From assembly GCF_030463565.1 (NCBI RefSeq), contig NC_134646.1, forward strand, positions 69,457,710-69,521,709: DNA of 64,000 bases, in the 5' to 3' direction. Both the position numbers and the translations under genes were made by a program. This DNA comes from Pelecanus crispus (lineage: Eukaryota; Chordata; Aves; Pelecaniformes; Pelecanidae). Under the pieces are notes generated by a model. The model was not told the DNA's origin. It worked only from the letters and a program-made list of their open reading frames with translations, and made no database searches. This document shows, one piece after another, positions 24,202 through 38,013 of the stretch (the first letter of the stretch is position 1; the number at the start of each line of letters is the position of its first letter).

Positions 24202-24554
24202 GTGAGGATTTTCCCTGGTGAATACCTTGCGGTCCCTTATGATGGATTTCTTCCAGGATATAAAATTTATTGCTTCCAGTCTGCTTTGAATATTTCTGCT
24301 AGGCTTTATATTTCTACATAGAAATAGAAGTCAGGCTTCTGTTATGACAAATTGAAGTCTAACCCAGTTAGATATACTGGCCTTCAGGGTAAATATGCCA
24401 CAGGAATCCAGATTCCCAGTATCATAATTGGTATTTCATGTGTAGGTATATAACATGCTGAAGTAGGATCACAGATGTTGTCCATTTAGACTTTGCTCCC
24501 CCTAGAGTGTAACAGTCTCCATGTGATACCAGATACTGTGTTCAACTGATAGAG

Positions 24555-24830
24555 GTGTTTGCTGTCGGAGTTTTTACAGGTTGTGTTTCAGGGCCTTGAC
24601 TGCGCTAACAAGCCTTAATGGCTCCTGACCAGCCTCATGTGGGGTCTCCAGCCACACTCCTTGCCCATGGGCCCAGGAACCCCACTTCAGCTCAGCCCTG
24701 GACCTTCAGCCCTTTTCTGAGCTAGCTCTCAGCGCTCAGTGAGGGCCAGCTATTTCCTGATGGGTGGACACAATGACTGGTTGGGAGGGCAAGGACCTCA
24801 CCAGCAGCACAGGCCCAGGGGTTGTGGCCA
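24555..24830. repeat. GC-rich block, possible diverged mobile element
   Basis: This is a clearly GC-richer patch within AT-rich sequence, with blocks such as CCTGACCAGCCTCATGTGGG and CCATGGGCCCAGGAACCCC that have the feel of an avian interspersed repeat. No terminal repeats or target duplications were identified, so the class is unknown. Confidence 0.3.
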
Positions 24831-27800
24831 GTAGGTTTCACTTTCTGAAAAGGAAAGGAATGATGAAACTCAGAACCTCAGATGGTACTCTAAGGGAGCT
24901 CGGGAGAAAGTGTGCTATAATAATTCAAGATTTTTTCCTTGTTCCTCAAAATAGTGACCTCATCTGCTATGCTTTGCTCTGCTTCTTGTTGTCTCTCTCT
25001 ACTTCTGACTTGCTGTTCTAGATCCTTTCTCTTCCCTTTGTGAGGCCTGTTGTGAGCAAATACACAGTCCTACGGTAAGCTAAACTTGCTGCATGCCGTT
25101 ACTTTGTGGTAATTTTAGATGTTGGTCACTGGGTAAAAATAGGTTGAAAAAGGAGAGTTGTTGCTCTCCTATTTAGTAGGTGTTCCAGGGCTTTTATAAC
25201 TGATGCATCTGGTTGGTTCCAGTTTCCATATTAAAAATACAAATGCAGTAATATTTCATCCATAATTGGGCTGTCGTTATGCAGTAGTAATCATAGGTTC
25301 TGTTTACCACATTCCTCCAAAACTTGTGTGTGTGTAAGTCAGCTATAAAATTGTATATACATTTTTGAATAGTTACTGGTTTCAGTCAATAAGGAAATCA
25401 GTAGCGCTTATGGTGGTTTTTGAAGTGGACTCTCAAATCCTATTTGCTCTATAAGGTGGGGAGAAATGAAAACTATAAAGTAGTTACATATTATATTTTA
25501 TATATATATATAAAAGATTATACCTAATATATGTAATAACCCAAGATGCACCAGTGGCAGAACCACTTTTTACTTGTCCTTTTTCTTGCATTCAATCCCA
25601 AAACAAGCTTTATTGGAAGTAGGATAATGAATTAGGTGAGCAGGATAGCTGCTTTCACGAGTCTTCTGACTACTTTTTATCCTTATTTCCATTTTTTGTT
25701 TTCCTGTAAGAAGGAAAAAACAGTCCCTGAATTCTATATTCTGGGGTCAAAAAGCTACTCTGGGACCAAAATAAATTTAAATGGAGATCAATAATGAGGA
25801 TAGTGATTTATGAATTAAATTAGAATCTCACTTAAGGATGCATCTTTCTTTGTTGAGACACTAACTTGAAAAGTTTTAAATCCATTTTATTGATACAGCT
25901 TTGGCATTTGAAATACAGCGTGACAGTTAATGACTAACTGTATTGTTCTAGCATTTTCAAATGCAAATTTTATTGGACTGCAAAACAGCAGAAGAGTGTA
26001 ATCTGGGGGATCAGTTTAACTTTGCCCTCATGTATTAATAAATAAATAAATACATAAATCCCACTGACTTCAGTAGTACCAGTTTTCAGAAAAATAGTTG
26101 AAGAACTGGGTTCTGCATTAATTGTGTTTTGGGAAAGCTGTAATATGTTAAACAGGTGCAAACTTATGTATTAAACAATTGCAGCAGAAACATCTTCTTT
26201 ATGTCTTGGAATTTGGGGTGTGTGGATTTCTTAATAATAGCTAGTCTTACCTTGTATATGACAGAAAGATTTTTATGCGTAGGTATAAATAATGCTGGAT
26301 TGACGGACTTAGGTTTCAGCTGAGACAGTGAGATAAACTGTGTGAGTTTGATCCATATGGGTCACAGCTTACTTAACTTATACTGATGTTTAAATCATGC
26401 AAGGTGTTAAGAATTTTATATATGTATTATGAAAGCCTACCTGAAATTTGTTTCGGCCGTTTAAAGCTAATTTGCTTGGTGGCAAGGATTTTGTAATAAC
26501 CATATCCAGAATTGCACCTTTTCCCATTTGACAATCCTGATGGTGTTGACTTAGAGGCACTTTTAAAGATTTACTGACATTGACTGATCAGCTATCAGAG
26601 AATGTTTCTGACATCTGAGTCACTGTTATAGACTAGATATGTGACAGGACAAAGTGTTTTTATGTTAACCAAGCAATGACAAATTGCTTTGGTACCACAG
26701 AAAAAGGGTAAGAACTCAAAAATTACCTACTTTGCATGCAGATTTTGTTCCAAGTTGTTTCTTTTCTTTTTGACAGATGGAGAAAGGCATTATAAAAACA
26801 TTACTGAAGGGGGAAAGTAATTTGATTTTTGGTTTCCCCACACATGCCTCTAAAACAAGAAAGGATTTGATTCCAAGTCAAAGCTCATCAGAAGCCCTAT
26901 TTATTTCCTCATTGATTGAGAACAGTAAATATTCCCTCAATATTATATTATTAAATAAACAGACCTGAACAAAAATTTTGCAAGGATGTGATGAACAGAA
27001 TATCTAATTTTTGTTGTGCAATAATGGCCAATCCACCAGCAAAGTAAGAGAAAGAACATGCTCTCATATAATGATAGTCTATGTGGTATCATCTTCCAAA
27101 TTCAAAGGTTGAGAAGACTAAAGTTTGTAGAACAAAGGTCTCTAAACTCTCTTATGCATACCACAGCTGGCTGAGTTAGGAGGACTGCAAAGGGGGATTA
27201 TGAAGATTTCAGAAGCTATATAGTCTGCATACTCAACAAGCAGGACGTACCGAAAATGGAAGACTTATAGTCTTTTACTCATATATGACTTGGTTTTTAT
27301 AATAAAAAGGTAAATTAGTGAATGCTTCTGTGCAGTAAAGCTATAAACCTGTGTACAGTTACTCATAGACTTGCAAAGACTGTAGTGCCATTACCACCTT
27401 CTCTCATAATTTACTTAAAACTAATGCAGCAATAATAATTCAAGCAGAAGTGTGTGTGTATGTTTTCTGTTTAGACTTTTAATTTGTATTTTAAACTATC
27501 TTTGCCATATACTGCCCCAAGTTCAAGAACATTTTGTAGTCTACTTGTGTGTTCCATGTGGTTCTCACAAAACCCACATTTGTGTAGTACACACTTAAAT
27601 TATGCTTTGTGACGTCCTTGCTTTGTTGTCTTATCTATAGTTGATCCCTAGATAAATTAGACGGAAGAAAACCAAAAAAAAAAGGTCAAATACTCATTGG
27701 AAAGCTCTGGCATTACCTGCTGAAATTCTGTTATTGAAATCAAGTGGCGTTTTTGAGTGGTGGAACTAATGAACTTGAGTCACCTATGAATTTATGTTCT

Positions 27801-28699
27801 GTGGTTGCATTTTCTGGTGCATGAGATCCGACTGAAGCTTTTCCGATGTTTGAAGTATTGGCTCACAAGTCTTGTCTGGACTCAGAATAATTTACCAGTG
27901 ACAAATTATGTTCTGCTAACACACCGTCTTGTACCAAAGCCTCAAGTTTTTCCCTCTAAGCCCCCAAAATACATAAACAGCCTGCTTGAAAATATTTCAG
28001 TGGTTTATTCCTTTCCCAGTGTACCTGAAGATCTGTGCTCCTCTGCTTTGGCTATGCTTGTGTGTCTCAAGTCTCTGTCCAGCCATGCATTCAGGTCCAG
28101 TGTGTCCTCTGCTGTTCAGTAGAAAAAACATGAATGTTACTGTCTGTCTAGTAGAGCGATAACACAGGTAACTTATTGTAAGTACTTTTAAAACTTTTTG
28201 CATTTTTCTTAATTTGCTTTCTATTTTCACTCAGTTTTGTTCTTTTTCTGAGGAAACAAGGTGCTAGGAAATTGCTCTACCCCTTTGTGTTCTCTTGATT
28301 GTGCTAATAAGCTTGTCAATTTTATCAAAATTTTACATATAATTAAGTTCCTACACTTTCTTTTTCTCAAATTGGTGAGCATGTAGGGAAGATATTATAA
28401 CCATATTAACTGAGTTAAACTTAAGTGTGAGTACACGTCTTATCAGATACCAGACAATTGACAATGGCATGTCCTTATGCCCTAGTTATAGAAAAAGTTT
28501 CAGTCACGGGCAGGAGCATCTTGGACACTACTGCCAATGAATGAAGAAACTATACTTAGTCACTCCTGTGTACAAGGCTCTGTTTCTACCTTTTCTTATT
28601 AATGTTCCATCTGGGCTAAAATTCTTTTCCCTGCTTAGCAACTCCCAGCAACTGTGACCATCTTTGTTTTCCTTCCTGGCCTTTCCCTTCTCCTACACT

Positions 28700-30060
28700 G
28701 AGTTTCTCAGTCAGTCTTCATTTCCGTTCATTCCTGGAGTGAAGATTCTTTCTGCCTCTGGAGATGTAGAGTCCTGCCTTTTCTTCCAGCAGTTTAAGGG
28801 TTTGGTTTCTCTGTCCCAAGGTCTTCTCTTATATCTTCTCACTCCTCCTTCTCTCCACTGCCTGCAGACATTCTTCTTCTGCCCTGATCTTTTTCCTCTT
28901 GGAGGGTTTATTCTTAACAGTGCTTTATCTCTTTTTGCCCTCATCGAGGATTTCCCTTTTTTGCTGCGGATTTTCCCTTTTTCTTTTTGCCTTGTCCTTA
29001 GCTGGCACCGGATAATCCTTCTTCCCAATTCTGATAGTCCTAAGGAAGCTCTTTTTCAAACCCACCACCATCAAAGTGGAAGCCTCTGGCCCGAGAAGGA
29101 CGGAAAGTATTGCCAGGAGGTGAGACAGGAAAGCTGCCTTCCCTGCATGGGGTGGGGGGAAGAGGCAGCCTCTTGTCCCCTCTGGCGGGCTGCAAGCCAG
29201 CGTGAGCTGAGATGGGGCCCTCGGCCTGCTCCATGGGGTCTCTTGTACCGGCTGCAGTGACACATCAAAGGGGTGTTGAGCAGCTCTCAGCTTCTCTTAC
29301 CTGTTCTTTCTCCCTTTTCCTCTTCTCCACCTCTCTGACTTCACCCTGCTTTGCCTTCTCCTCCTTCCCCTTTCTCTTCTAGACTTGTTTAAACGTGTCC
29401 ACTAACCACTTTCTTCTTGCATAACACTTTACTGAACCATTCTTCTTTAAAAATCCCATGATCTTAAAGCTTGCCTTTTTTGTGCCCTTTTTTCTGCCTT
29501 TTCTGTCCTTTTATTTGTTTTAACATGTAGAAGCCTGGTCTCTTTGAAGAGAAGGAACGGCTTGCAGATGAAAAAAAAAAATGACCTGTAATACTGTCAG
29601 TTTTCTTCTGGCACCTTTCCAATGCCTTTAGTGTAACTGAGGGGAAGTGACCGGTCTCTTTGGATAAGGCAGGCGGACCAGATCCTGGACACTGCTCCCC
29701 GGCTCAGCTGTGCTCAGGTGCGCCTCTTAGCTGGAAGAACTGCTCCGTTCTGCGTTCAGCTGAGCAGCAAAAATTGAACAAGGCTTTCTTCATCTCTTTA
29801 TTGGTCCATCCGGACTTAGAGAGGATTGCCCCAATAACAGAGTTTATGAAAGGTGCCAACACCATCCTCTCTGATGACCTCCGCAATCCTTTGGCAGCCC
29901 AAGAAGGTAACAACGTTTGATTTAATCTGCAGACGATCTCTGTAACAGAACCCCAGCAACGTCTGTGCTGCTGCCTGTATGGCTGGCTCAGCGTCTCCTG
30001 TGGGGAATTTGTAGCATCCAGCCGCTGGCATCTTCTGGCGGAAGCTCAACCATTTGAAGA
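28700..30060 (-). pseudogene. Unrecognised Lys/Arg-rich region, possible retropseudogene
   Basis: Read on the minus strand, several pieces look protein-like but lie in shifting frames broken by stops. One at 29816-30060 contains RQKMPAAGCYKFPTGDAEPA and FLGCQRIAEVIREDGVG. Another at 29704-29913 contains FINSVIGAILSKSGWTNKEM. Lys/Glu-rich stretches lie at 29280-29400 and 28900-29000. The composition recalls the basic tail of a nucleolar protein. No parent gene is recognised. An A14 run at 30073 lies on the plus strand, the wrong side for a minus-strand poly(A) tail. Chance coding in purine-rich DNA is a real alternative. Confidence 0.25.
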
Positions 30061-30129
30061 GAAGGGGAGGGAAAAAAAAAAAAAAATCCCGATCAGGATG
30101 TTTGCACATGCTGTTCTCTGCCTCCTCGC

Positions 30130-30560
30130 CTGGGTGTTCTGCTGAAGGATTGGGACATCTGCACAGGAGGGAGAGGGGCAGCGGCCGGAGCTTGCCCTGT
30201 TTGGGGCTGAAGTTCCTCCAGCGCTGTGGGGCTTTGAGCGCGTACGGCGCGCCGGGGGAGGCCAGCAGCAGGGACAGGACCGCACCACCCGCAGCGTACG
30301 CAGACAGACGCGATTAAAATATTCCAAGCCTAATGGCCTCTGGCATAAACAAGATTCATCAGCCTGGGACTTGCAATGGATCTAAAGGCGCTCGCAGCAG
30401 CTCGGCAGAGGAATGCAATCGGGAAATGCACATGAAAATGTGCAAGAAGATTGCCCAGCTCACTAAGGTAAGTCTCGCTGTTGCAGCCTCCCCAGGGAGG
30501 TGAGGCTGCCCTGGCCGGGGGCGGCGGGGCTGGCTCGGAGCTGCCTCCTCTGATGGCCCC
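30130..30560 (+). promoter_or_regulatory. GC-rich FAM184B promoter/first-exon region
   Basis: A CpG-containing, GC-rich patch (with GCGCGTACGGCGCGCCG near 30237) spans FAM184B exon 1. No TATA box was seen. It is smaller and weaker than the NCAPG island. Confidence 0.5.
30333..30467 (+). CDS. FAM184B: FAM184B exon 1 (residues 1-45)
   Basis: The frame opens MASGINKIHQPGTCNGSK and ends MHMKMCKKIAQLTK at AAG|GTAAGT. It is 135 nt and leaves in phase 0. The MASxxNxKI...PGTCxGSK start and the KMCKKIAQLTK end match my recollection of human FAM184B, fixing the start codon and paralogue (FAM184A starts differently). Confidence 0.9.
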
Positions 30561-32983
30561 TGTCTGAGAGCAGGGAAGGGAAGCCGGTCCTCTCTCAGAA
30601 GGTGGTCGCTGAAAACAGCGGTGTGCACAAACTTCCTTTCAAACAGTTCCCCCGCGGGTGCTACAGACCAACCTTAGCGGGTTGCCTTTGTGGCTGACGA
30701 TCGACGTCTCGCACTTAACCGCTCTAATTAGCGTGCAACAATAGCGAGAAGAGCTCAAGCTCTGCGAAGACAGAGGGTTTGTCTGTGTGCTGCTCGGAGG
30801 GATTGACGGTATCCGCTTTTTTCCCTGAATTACGAAGCCGGCAATTCATTTGCTTTTTATAGGTTCTCGAGTAATATTGTTGCAAATCTGCAGCCGAACT
30901 GTGGTATTAAAGTACTATATTACTTCTTGTCTTGTACTTAATTGTTCCTGATGTGCATAAGTAGAGGTACTTTAAATGACATTCGCTGGAACAGAGGCAG
31001 GACTAAATTACGTAGTATATTGTAGTAAAACTTTTAGTCAATACCGAGCTACACTACAAAATATTTTTAACATAACTTTCCACACCATGTTAAGAAAGAA
31101 GAGAAAATCTGTAGGAGGTGACAGTTATCTTTTAAGCTATTTTTATGCTGCACCTTTGTCAGTGAGAAAAAATATTTCCTGCCCTTGTTTACTAATCCAG
31201 CTTTTACATGTTCTGTAACCTCACTGCAATTGGTAAAGACATTTTAGCAATGAAAAAACACTGACTAAAAATACAGGTCAAACAATAGGCAATCATTAAG
31301 ATGTTCAAGTTAGAATGGCTTACTAGTTAACAGCGCCATTATTCTCATCTAATGATAATTGTATGTGATAATGTATATCCTGTATGAATACATACACAGG
31401 TGCTACCTATATTTACACATATACTTGCTATATTATACTTACTGTACTATACCAATACTTACTTTACTGGTGCTTTGATTCCATGTTTGCATAATAGTAT
31501 TTGTACACAGTCTGATCCTTACTTTTTGCCCATGAATGCACACATCACTCTTCAAGGTACATTTTCATTCTGTAGTAGTTGAAAGAAAACTATCCAAATA
31601 AACATCAAATTTTTTTTATTATTTTGAACACAGATAGATTTGAGCAATGAAATCTGTAAAAATTCTGAGAAGCACTTTCTGTTTATTGATAACATTCCTG
31701 ATTCCTCAACCACAGTGAAATGTACATGAAAGATGACTGTAAATTAGATCAAGATGTCCTGAGTTGTTCCCTTGTTTTCTGTCTGGTAGTCACTTGTTAT
31801 CTTTGATCAATTTTGCAAACTAAGTAAAATTTGTCCGTAAGTATCACTCAAAAAAAAATCACAGTGTTACCTTTTCTGATAGTAAAGCAGTAGCTGGGTC
31901 TCTGTTAATTGGTAGCTTATACTTCACAGTAACAAGAGTTGAGGAATCACCAGCTCCCTCTTTCTGGGTGTTCCGTTTCTCAACAGCAGGCTTAGAGCGT
32001 ATTAATGAGATCTGTGCAAAGAAACACTTGTTCAATATTTTCAACTCTCAAGCTGAACTCATTTTCTGTAGAGATTTCTGTGCCTTCCTTTTTATATAAA
32101 GTGATTCTTTTTAAAGTCTCTCTAATCTCAACTCAATCTTTTGAGGAAAAAATATCTCATTCCTTTCTGAAAACTCATATTACTTTATAAAGTTTGTCTT
32201 TGGGTCGGGGAAGAAAGTTCTGCTATTTTAGCAGCAAAAGGGGGGGAAAAAAACCCTACTCCAGTACAAAGAATTATAGCAAAATTTTATTGCAGTGGGT
32301 TTTTTCAGATGCTTTTGCTAAATTTCTACTGTTAAAATGTGGGTGGGGTGATTACTTTTAATAGAATTTCCCCTCTGGATACTTTTCAGTCATCTGAAAT
32401 AAAGATGATTTATACCTGAAGCTCAAAAAGGTACTTCTGAAAAGCAAATCATTCTGTTTTGGAATGTGGCCTTTAAGAACCAGTTTTCTCTGCAATAACA
32501 CTACACTTACAGAGAACTCATGGCAGAACTGGAATTTTAATCATAAGCTTTCTCTCCTAAATTCTGGGTAGGCTAATGCTGTACTAACAGCAAACATCTG
32601 AGAAGCAAAATCTGAGACCAGATTAGGTGAAAAATGGCTGTATGGAAAATTTGTTATAATAATTTTTGGCATAGGAACTTTGAGGGCTCCCTTTTGAATC
32701 ACTGTTTTCTTGGCTATATTACAGTTGGGATAATTCTAATAAAATGCCTTCTAACTTTAAATTGCCTGTAGTGCCTTCCTGTTTCTAGCCTAGTATGCAA
32801 TACTGTTGCCTGTTGTTACACAGCTGCAACTTCCTGTCCCAGTGATGTTAGATTTTCATTGATGGGGAGGTAATGATCTAATTACCCATCCACTCTGCAT
32901 TGTGCCAGGAGAAATGAATACAAAATGTTTAAATTAGGTGTAGGATACAGAGGTTGACTTACATTCTGGTTTTTGTTACATAG

Positions 32984-33103
32984 TCAGCAACGGCCTCCTC
33001 CTACTCTCAAAGGCGAAGGAGGGGCGTGCAAACGCATTTACAGCAGAACCAAACTGGGTGAGGTGATCGAGTTTCCATCGTTGCATGAAGTGCTGATTAC
33101 ATT
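32984..33103 (+). other. Exon-like segment in FAM184B intron 1, unrecognised
   Basis: It is preceded by TTTTTGTTACATAG and followed by CATT|GTAAGAC. One frame is open throughout (QQRPPPTLKGEGGACKRIYS, then KLGEVIEFPSLHEVLIT). The segment is richer in GC and CpG than its surroundings. It could be an unknown alternative exon or a conserved noncoding element. The peptide matches nothing I recognise. Confidence 0.25.
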
Positions 33104-36100
33104 GTAAGACATGGGTTGGTACAGGGAATCTCCCTAGGTAATCGGGACACAGAGATCCTGAAATCTGCTCCCATTCTACTGCCCCGCTATTTTTGCTTTT
33201 TGGCGACGTAGAATATGGTAAGTTTTCATACCTTCAGTCGTGCATTTTTCTGTTCTGCACCTTTTTGGCTGTAGCAGAAAAAATACAAACCTTTAGAAAC
33301 ACTTTGCTTTGGGCAGCAAGCTACTGCTTTTTGTAGCCCATTTATCAGTATTTTTAGATGCCTGGCCCGTCTCTCAAAGATTGACTTTTTCCACTGTTGA
33401 CATGTAGAACGTACGTTGAGGTATCACAATGAGCAAAACCAGTGAGCATATTTGTAACCTCAGTCAGGCTCCCTGTTCTGCTCTGCCACCCTCTTTCTGC
33501 AAAAGTAAGGTGGTCTTTGCATTTCAAGGAAGAAGTGGCCACAGATCCTTCTTTACCATTAGACACCTGTCTTCCTGCATTTGAAGTACACTAATGAAAA
33601 TATGGCAGGGTTTTATTATTAATTGTACAGTTTAGGTTCTGCTTTTAAAGCCTCAGCTCACAGTGCTAAATGAATATGTGGCACAACCAGGTTTTGTTTG
33701 AAAAATGTATATATATAAAAAAGGGTATATTAAAAAGTGCAAACTGAAATTTTTTGTTCCCATGGATGCAGGTAAAAAGTTTAAAAGCCCTGGTAAGATT
33801 AGTGAGTTTGGATGAGAGCTGTCTAGGCCTTCTGAATTTTGACCTTAAAATCAGATAACATTGCAGCTATTTCCAGATGAGCTATGCTTTGATTTATGAA
33901 CTTATAGAAATTAAAACAGAAACATTCTGCTTGCAAATGGGAATGTCCATCTGTAGTTGTCATTCACATATACAAACAACACATTTAGCTGGTGCGTTCA
34001 AATTAATCGGGACTTGAAGTTAGTGTATCCTTATGATTGTAGCAGAATGCATGACTTTGTACCAGTAATTAAATTTAGACTTCTCCGTCAGACATTGGAC
34101 CCTTGGCATGCTGTTTTGTGCTTGCCCGTTCTTTATATTTCCGATCTGTTTAGTAATAACATGGAGTTTAAAATGCATGGTGACTTTTATAAGACACTTT
34201 GGGTGTCACTCCCTACTGCCTCAAGCTACAGATTGCTAACATCGATTGGCTATTACAGGATTTTCATGTGCTCATGGATTCTCAGGACTGTCCCTTTTTA
34301 CTTGAGATAGGATGAGAAATGCAAATGAACTCTTGAAGAGGAGTGCTGAGGAGAGTGGATCAGCTTTCACTGAAAAGGCAGTTGAGGCAGGGCTGGCAAG
34401 AACTAGATACACTGCAGCTATCCATGTTATTCAGGCTTCTTTTCAGACCTCTGCCAGTGGGGTTCAAACCAAACCTGCTGTTCTGGACTGCAGTTCTGGA
34501 ACCAAGCCTATTATGAATGAGTTGGATGGTGACATTTACCTGGTGATCAGAGAGCTACCTAAGCTACAAAACGGTTGTTTCCTTCTTGGAGGCAAATTCC
34601 TGGATATAAATGGGGGAATGTTTTTAATGAGAGTAGACGGTTACTGTCAAACTAATTTCTCCCTAGGGGTTCATCTGACTCTGTATTGAGCATTTGGGAG
34701 CCTTGTACACATTTTCAATTGCAGTATTTCTGCTCAAGTAGATTGTTAGTCAAAAAATCAAGCAGTCTGGCAAGAATTTGGGGTATGTATACTGGATACT
34801 GTGAGTCTTAACAGAGGAAGAGAGTGCCTATGCAGGGAAAAGTTAATTGCTGGTAAAACACAATTAAGAACTATTTTCTCTCTCAGGGGAAAGATGTGTC
34901 GAAGGGGAGCAAGTGTGTTCCTCTTCTAGAAGCAGCAGCATAGGCGGATGTTCCTTAATGACTCCATCTGGAGCAGCTGAAAATGTTACATACTCTGGCT
35001 GCTTATCACCACCAGTCACCAGGAGGTTTATTGCCCCTCAGCTTGGTTAGCTGGGAAGAAAATATGAATTTTATTTAATAAGCTTCAGTGGAAAATCACC
35101 CAGAGAAGCAAAACCCACTTTCATTAGTTATTTAGGGAAGGATGTCTGACTTTTGCACAGAAGTGTACGAGATATACGCTTATATTTAGTTCTATTAGCT
35201 TCACTCTATAGGTGGAAATTTACAGAAAAATTAGCAAGTGGCCTGGTATGTGTGCGAAGGCATAGAGACTGTTTACACCACTCCAGTGTTTTGCAGCATA
35301 TATTAGATCTTTTAACCTTTCCTGTTTTATTTGCCATTTAAAAAAATGGCTGATAAGCTTGGGAATGAAATATGATCGAATTCTAATGGCTTACTGTGGA
35401 AGCACCTATCAGCTGAGCAACTGTAACTCCTCTTGCCTACTCATGTTTCAGGATGAAATATGTTGCCTTTTTCACATAGTTTAGGCTAAGTTTATTGACC
35501 TCATTTACTGTGGTGTGTTAACAGTCCTCAGTAACCAATGCTTACAGTGGCTCAGCTGATGTGCTGTTAGTTGTTATGCTACCAGAGCTCTCCTGTGTGC
35601 TTGAGGCTTTTTGATCGTAGCTCTCTAGAGAGGTATTCAGTATTCTACAGAAATGAAGCAAAATGGAACAGCATAAAAACTAGGATCATGCATTTGGAGC
35701 AACAATATTTTTCCTTTGGGCAAGAAATATAAAAACTAGGTTCCATGTAGGCAAAGAGAAAGAATCTTTTTATAAAGCTGCTTACATTATGTACTAACAA
35801 GACTAGCAAAGTGAGCTATCAATACCCCGTGTACTTTACTTGATGACGTATTTGTTTTCATGATTTTTATGTACAATTTTCTATCAAGATTTCAAAGCTA
35901 GCATTATTTTTGCCTACCAGCTGACAAAAATGTGCAGGCTAAGATTTCTTAACTTGTCATGACTATGTTTTCTTTACAGAACTAAAAGAGACCTCTTGGA
36001 TCATAAAATCCATGTGCAATATTGTATAATTGTGTTGATCAACTAGTCAAAAGCAGTACTAAAGCCGCTATTTCTGTTTGGAAGTAGCCCAGAATCTTAT

Positions 36101-37958
36101 TATTTGGATGGCTAGAAATTGTCACTGAAATTAATTCAAGCTATAAGAATGGCATCTATGTATTGCAATTACCTTCTTACCACTCAAATTTGTCACTGAC
36201 TATACCAAATTTACAGAAAATCTGACAGCCTTAGTAATCAACAACTTGAAGCTACTTTATAATGAAAACTATATACTAAATTCAAGTCACTTTTTCAAGG
36301 AACACTAGTTAATGCTTATATACAAAGTCTTGTGTGTTTCATTACTATGCGCATTACAGGGAATAGGTAATAAAATATCTAGTGGTCAGTTAATTGCACA
36401 AAAGAAAATTGCAAGGTTATACTTTTTTTCATTTCTGTATTTTCTTCATGGATAATGTATAAAAGTACCCTTTTCAGTGACACTATAACTGTACCTCTCA
36501 CATTTTCTTTAACCAGTGTGTAGATGCCAATATTTTACAATTGAGAAAATTATACTCCAGTTAGAAGTCAATGCCAACTCAGCTTAAGACATTCTCACTT
36601 AAATATTCTAAAGCTTTGTATTTAGGCTTTTGAGCACGTCAGCATTGTGCATGGTACATGAAATACTTTTTTCCATAATGTATCCTGTTATTTTTTCCCT
36701 GAAGTCATGTCCTCATTAGGTAAAAGAGTGCTTATGTTTTCTTAAAACATCTTTTACACTGAGGTAGAACTACCTCTCTTGCCACTTCTACAGGCAGATC
36801 TTAAACACATTAGCTATCTCACTGTAACAATTCACCTGTTTTTCTTCCCTGTACGCAGCCAGACTGTCTCTATGTGGTGCTGAAGACGACTTAACCTGTG
36901 CTTTTAGTAGGGACAGATAGGCATGCAAGTTTTTCTTGCTTGTGCTTAAAGCCATCAGGAAGTGTGTGAATGCAGTTCGTCCAGTACCAAGACTGAGTTA
37001 ATTTATCCTGCCTCCCAGTGGGGCACAGTAGCTCAGTCTCAGCTGTGCTGGTTCAGACTTGGCATTTTACTTAATGTATATTCACTTGTCTTCCAGAGGG
37101 CTCAGAAGCAGCAGAACACACATGACCCTATTACTGAGGAGGTACTGCCTTTATTTCATAAGGAAGCTACAAACTGACTGTTTTCAAGTAGGGATTTTTT
37201 TTTTTTCTTAAGTTAATTAACTCAGTGAAATTAATCTGAAGTAAGATTGTAACTTTTTAATGTAGTTGTCATTCAGAACTTTGTATGACTTGGACTTTAG
37301 GCAGTTAAACACAGTTTTAACTTAAAACAGGTTACTACCAGGAGAAGTCTTCTGTTTTGTCTTTGGAAGCTACAGCATTTGGTTGTGACTATGCGCTGAC
37401 ATTTAGATGGTTATATAAGAGCTACCTTTAGATGTAAATATGAGATCACAGTTGAATATTTTGCTTTTTTCATTCAGGAGGAGAAAACTACTAGAATTGG
37501 TAATAGGGCAGTGAAGAACTATAGCTGGTACTTTTAAATGTTTTTACAGTGTTTAAATGCTTTTACTAAGATGCTGATATACCTTAGTATTTAAAAAAAA
37601 TAATTAATTGTCTCAAAACTACAGGACATTGCAATGCAACTACAGTCCATTGTCACTGCACTCTTGGCAATGCACCTTACAGTCCTTGTCCCCCGATTTT
37701 TGAGACGAGGTATTGGAGAACAGTACAGCCCCCTGCCCACTTGTGCACCCAGATGTGTGAATGCTGTCAGGGTGTGGCCAGGGAGTAAAGTCAGAGTAGT
37801 AACAAGTGCCTCTTGGTCATCCAGTGCAGTCATTGTTCATGATATAAACATGATGCTGTTGGAGATTTGTGGGGCTTAAAGCTTTAAATTTTAATGCTTA
37901 AAAATTAAAGAATAATTAAAAAAATAGTGTAATCATTAATATTTGGACGAGGCCCTTA

Positions 37959-38013
37959 TCATAGAATCATAGAATGGTTTGGGTTGGAAGGGCCCTTTAA
38001 AGGTCGTCTAGTC
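37959..38013 (-). mobile_element. CR1 LINE A, 3' end fragment (split by CR1 B)
   Basis: The plus strand starts TCATAGAATCATAGAATGG and continues through GGGTTGGAAGGGCCC, the antisense of the CR1 3' end. Its 5' continuation resumes at 38776 after a 0.76-kb interruption. Confidence 0.85.

Larger units (their letters stand above)
22500..30332. other. Intergenic interval between NCAPG and FAM184B
   Basis: This is about 7.8 kb with no recognised protein gene. A DCAF16-type single-exon frame, which lies here in mammals, was looked for and not seen. The only structures noted are the exon-like segment at 24103, the GC-rich block at 24555, a (TA)n run near 25498-25512 and the Lys/Arg-rich region at 28700-30060. 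The rest is AT-rich and featureless to me. Confidence 0.5.

Noticed and set aside
28664..29260. Plus-strand frame of 198 codons
   Set aside because: The peptide is Phe/Leu/Ser-rich, as expected from a pyrimidine-rich stretch, has no recognisable domain, and overlaps equally long minus frames.
34312..34689. Plus-strand frame of 125 codons in FAM184B intron 1
   Set aside because: No domain or family is recognised, there are no splice signals or retroelement context, and one frame of this length is expected by chance in 64 kb.
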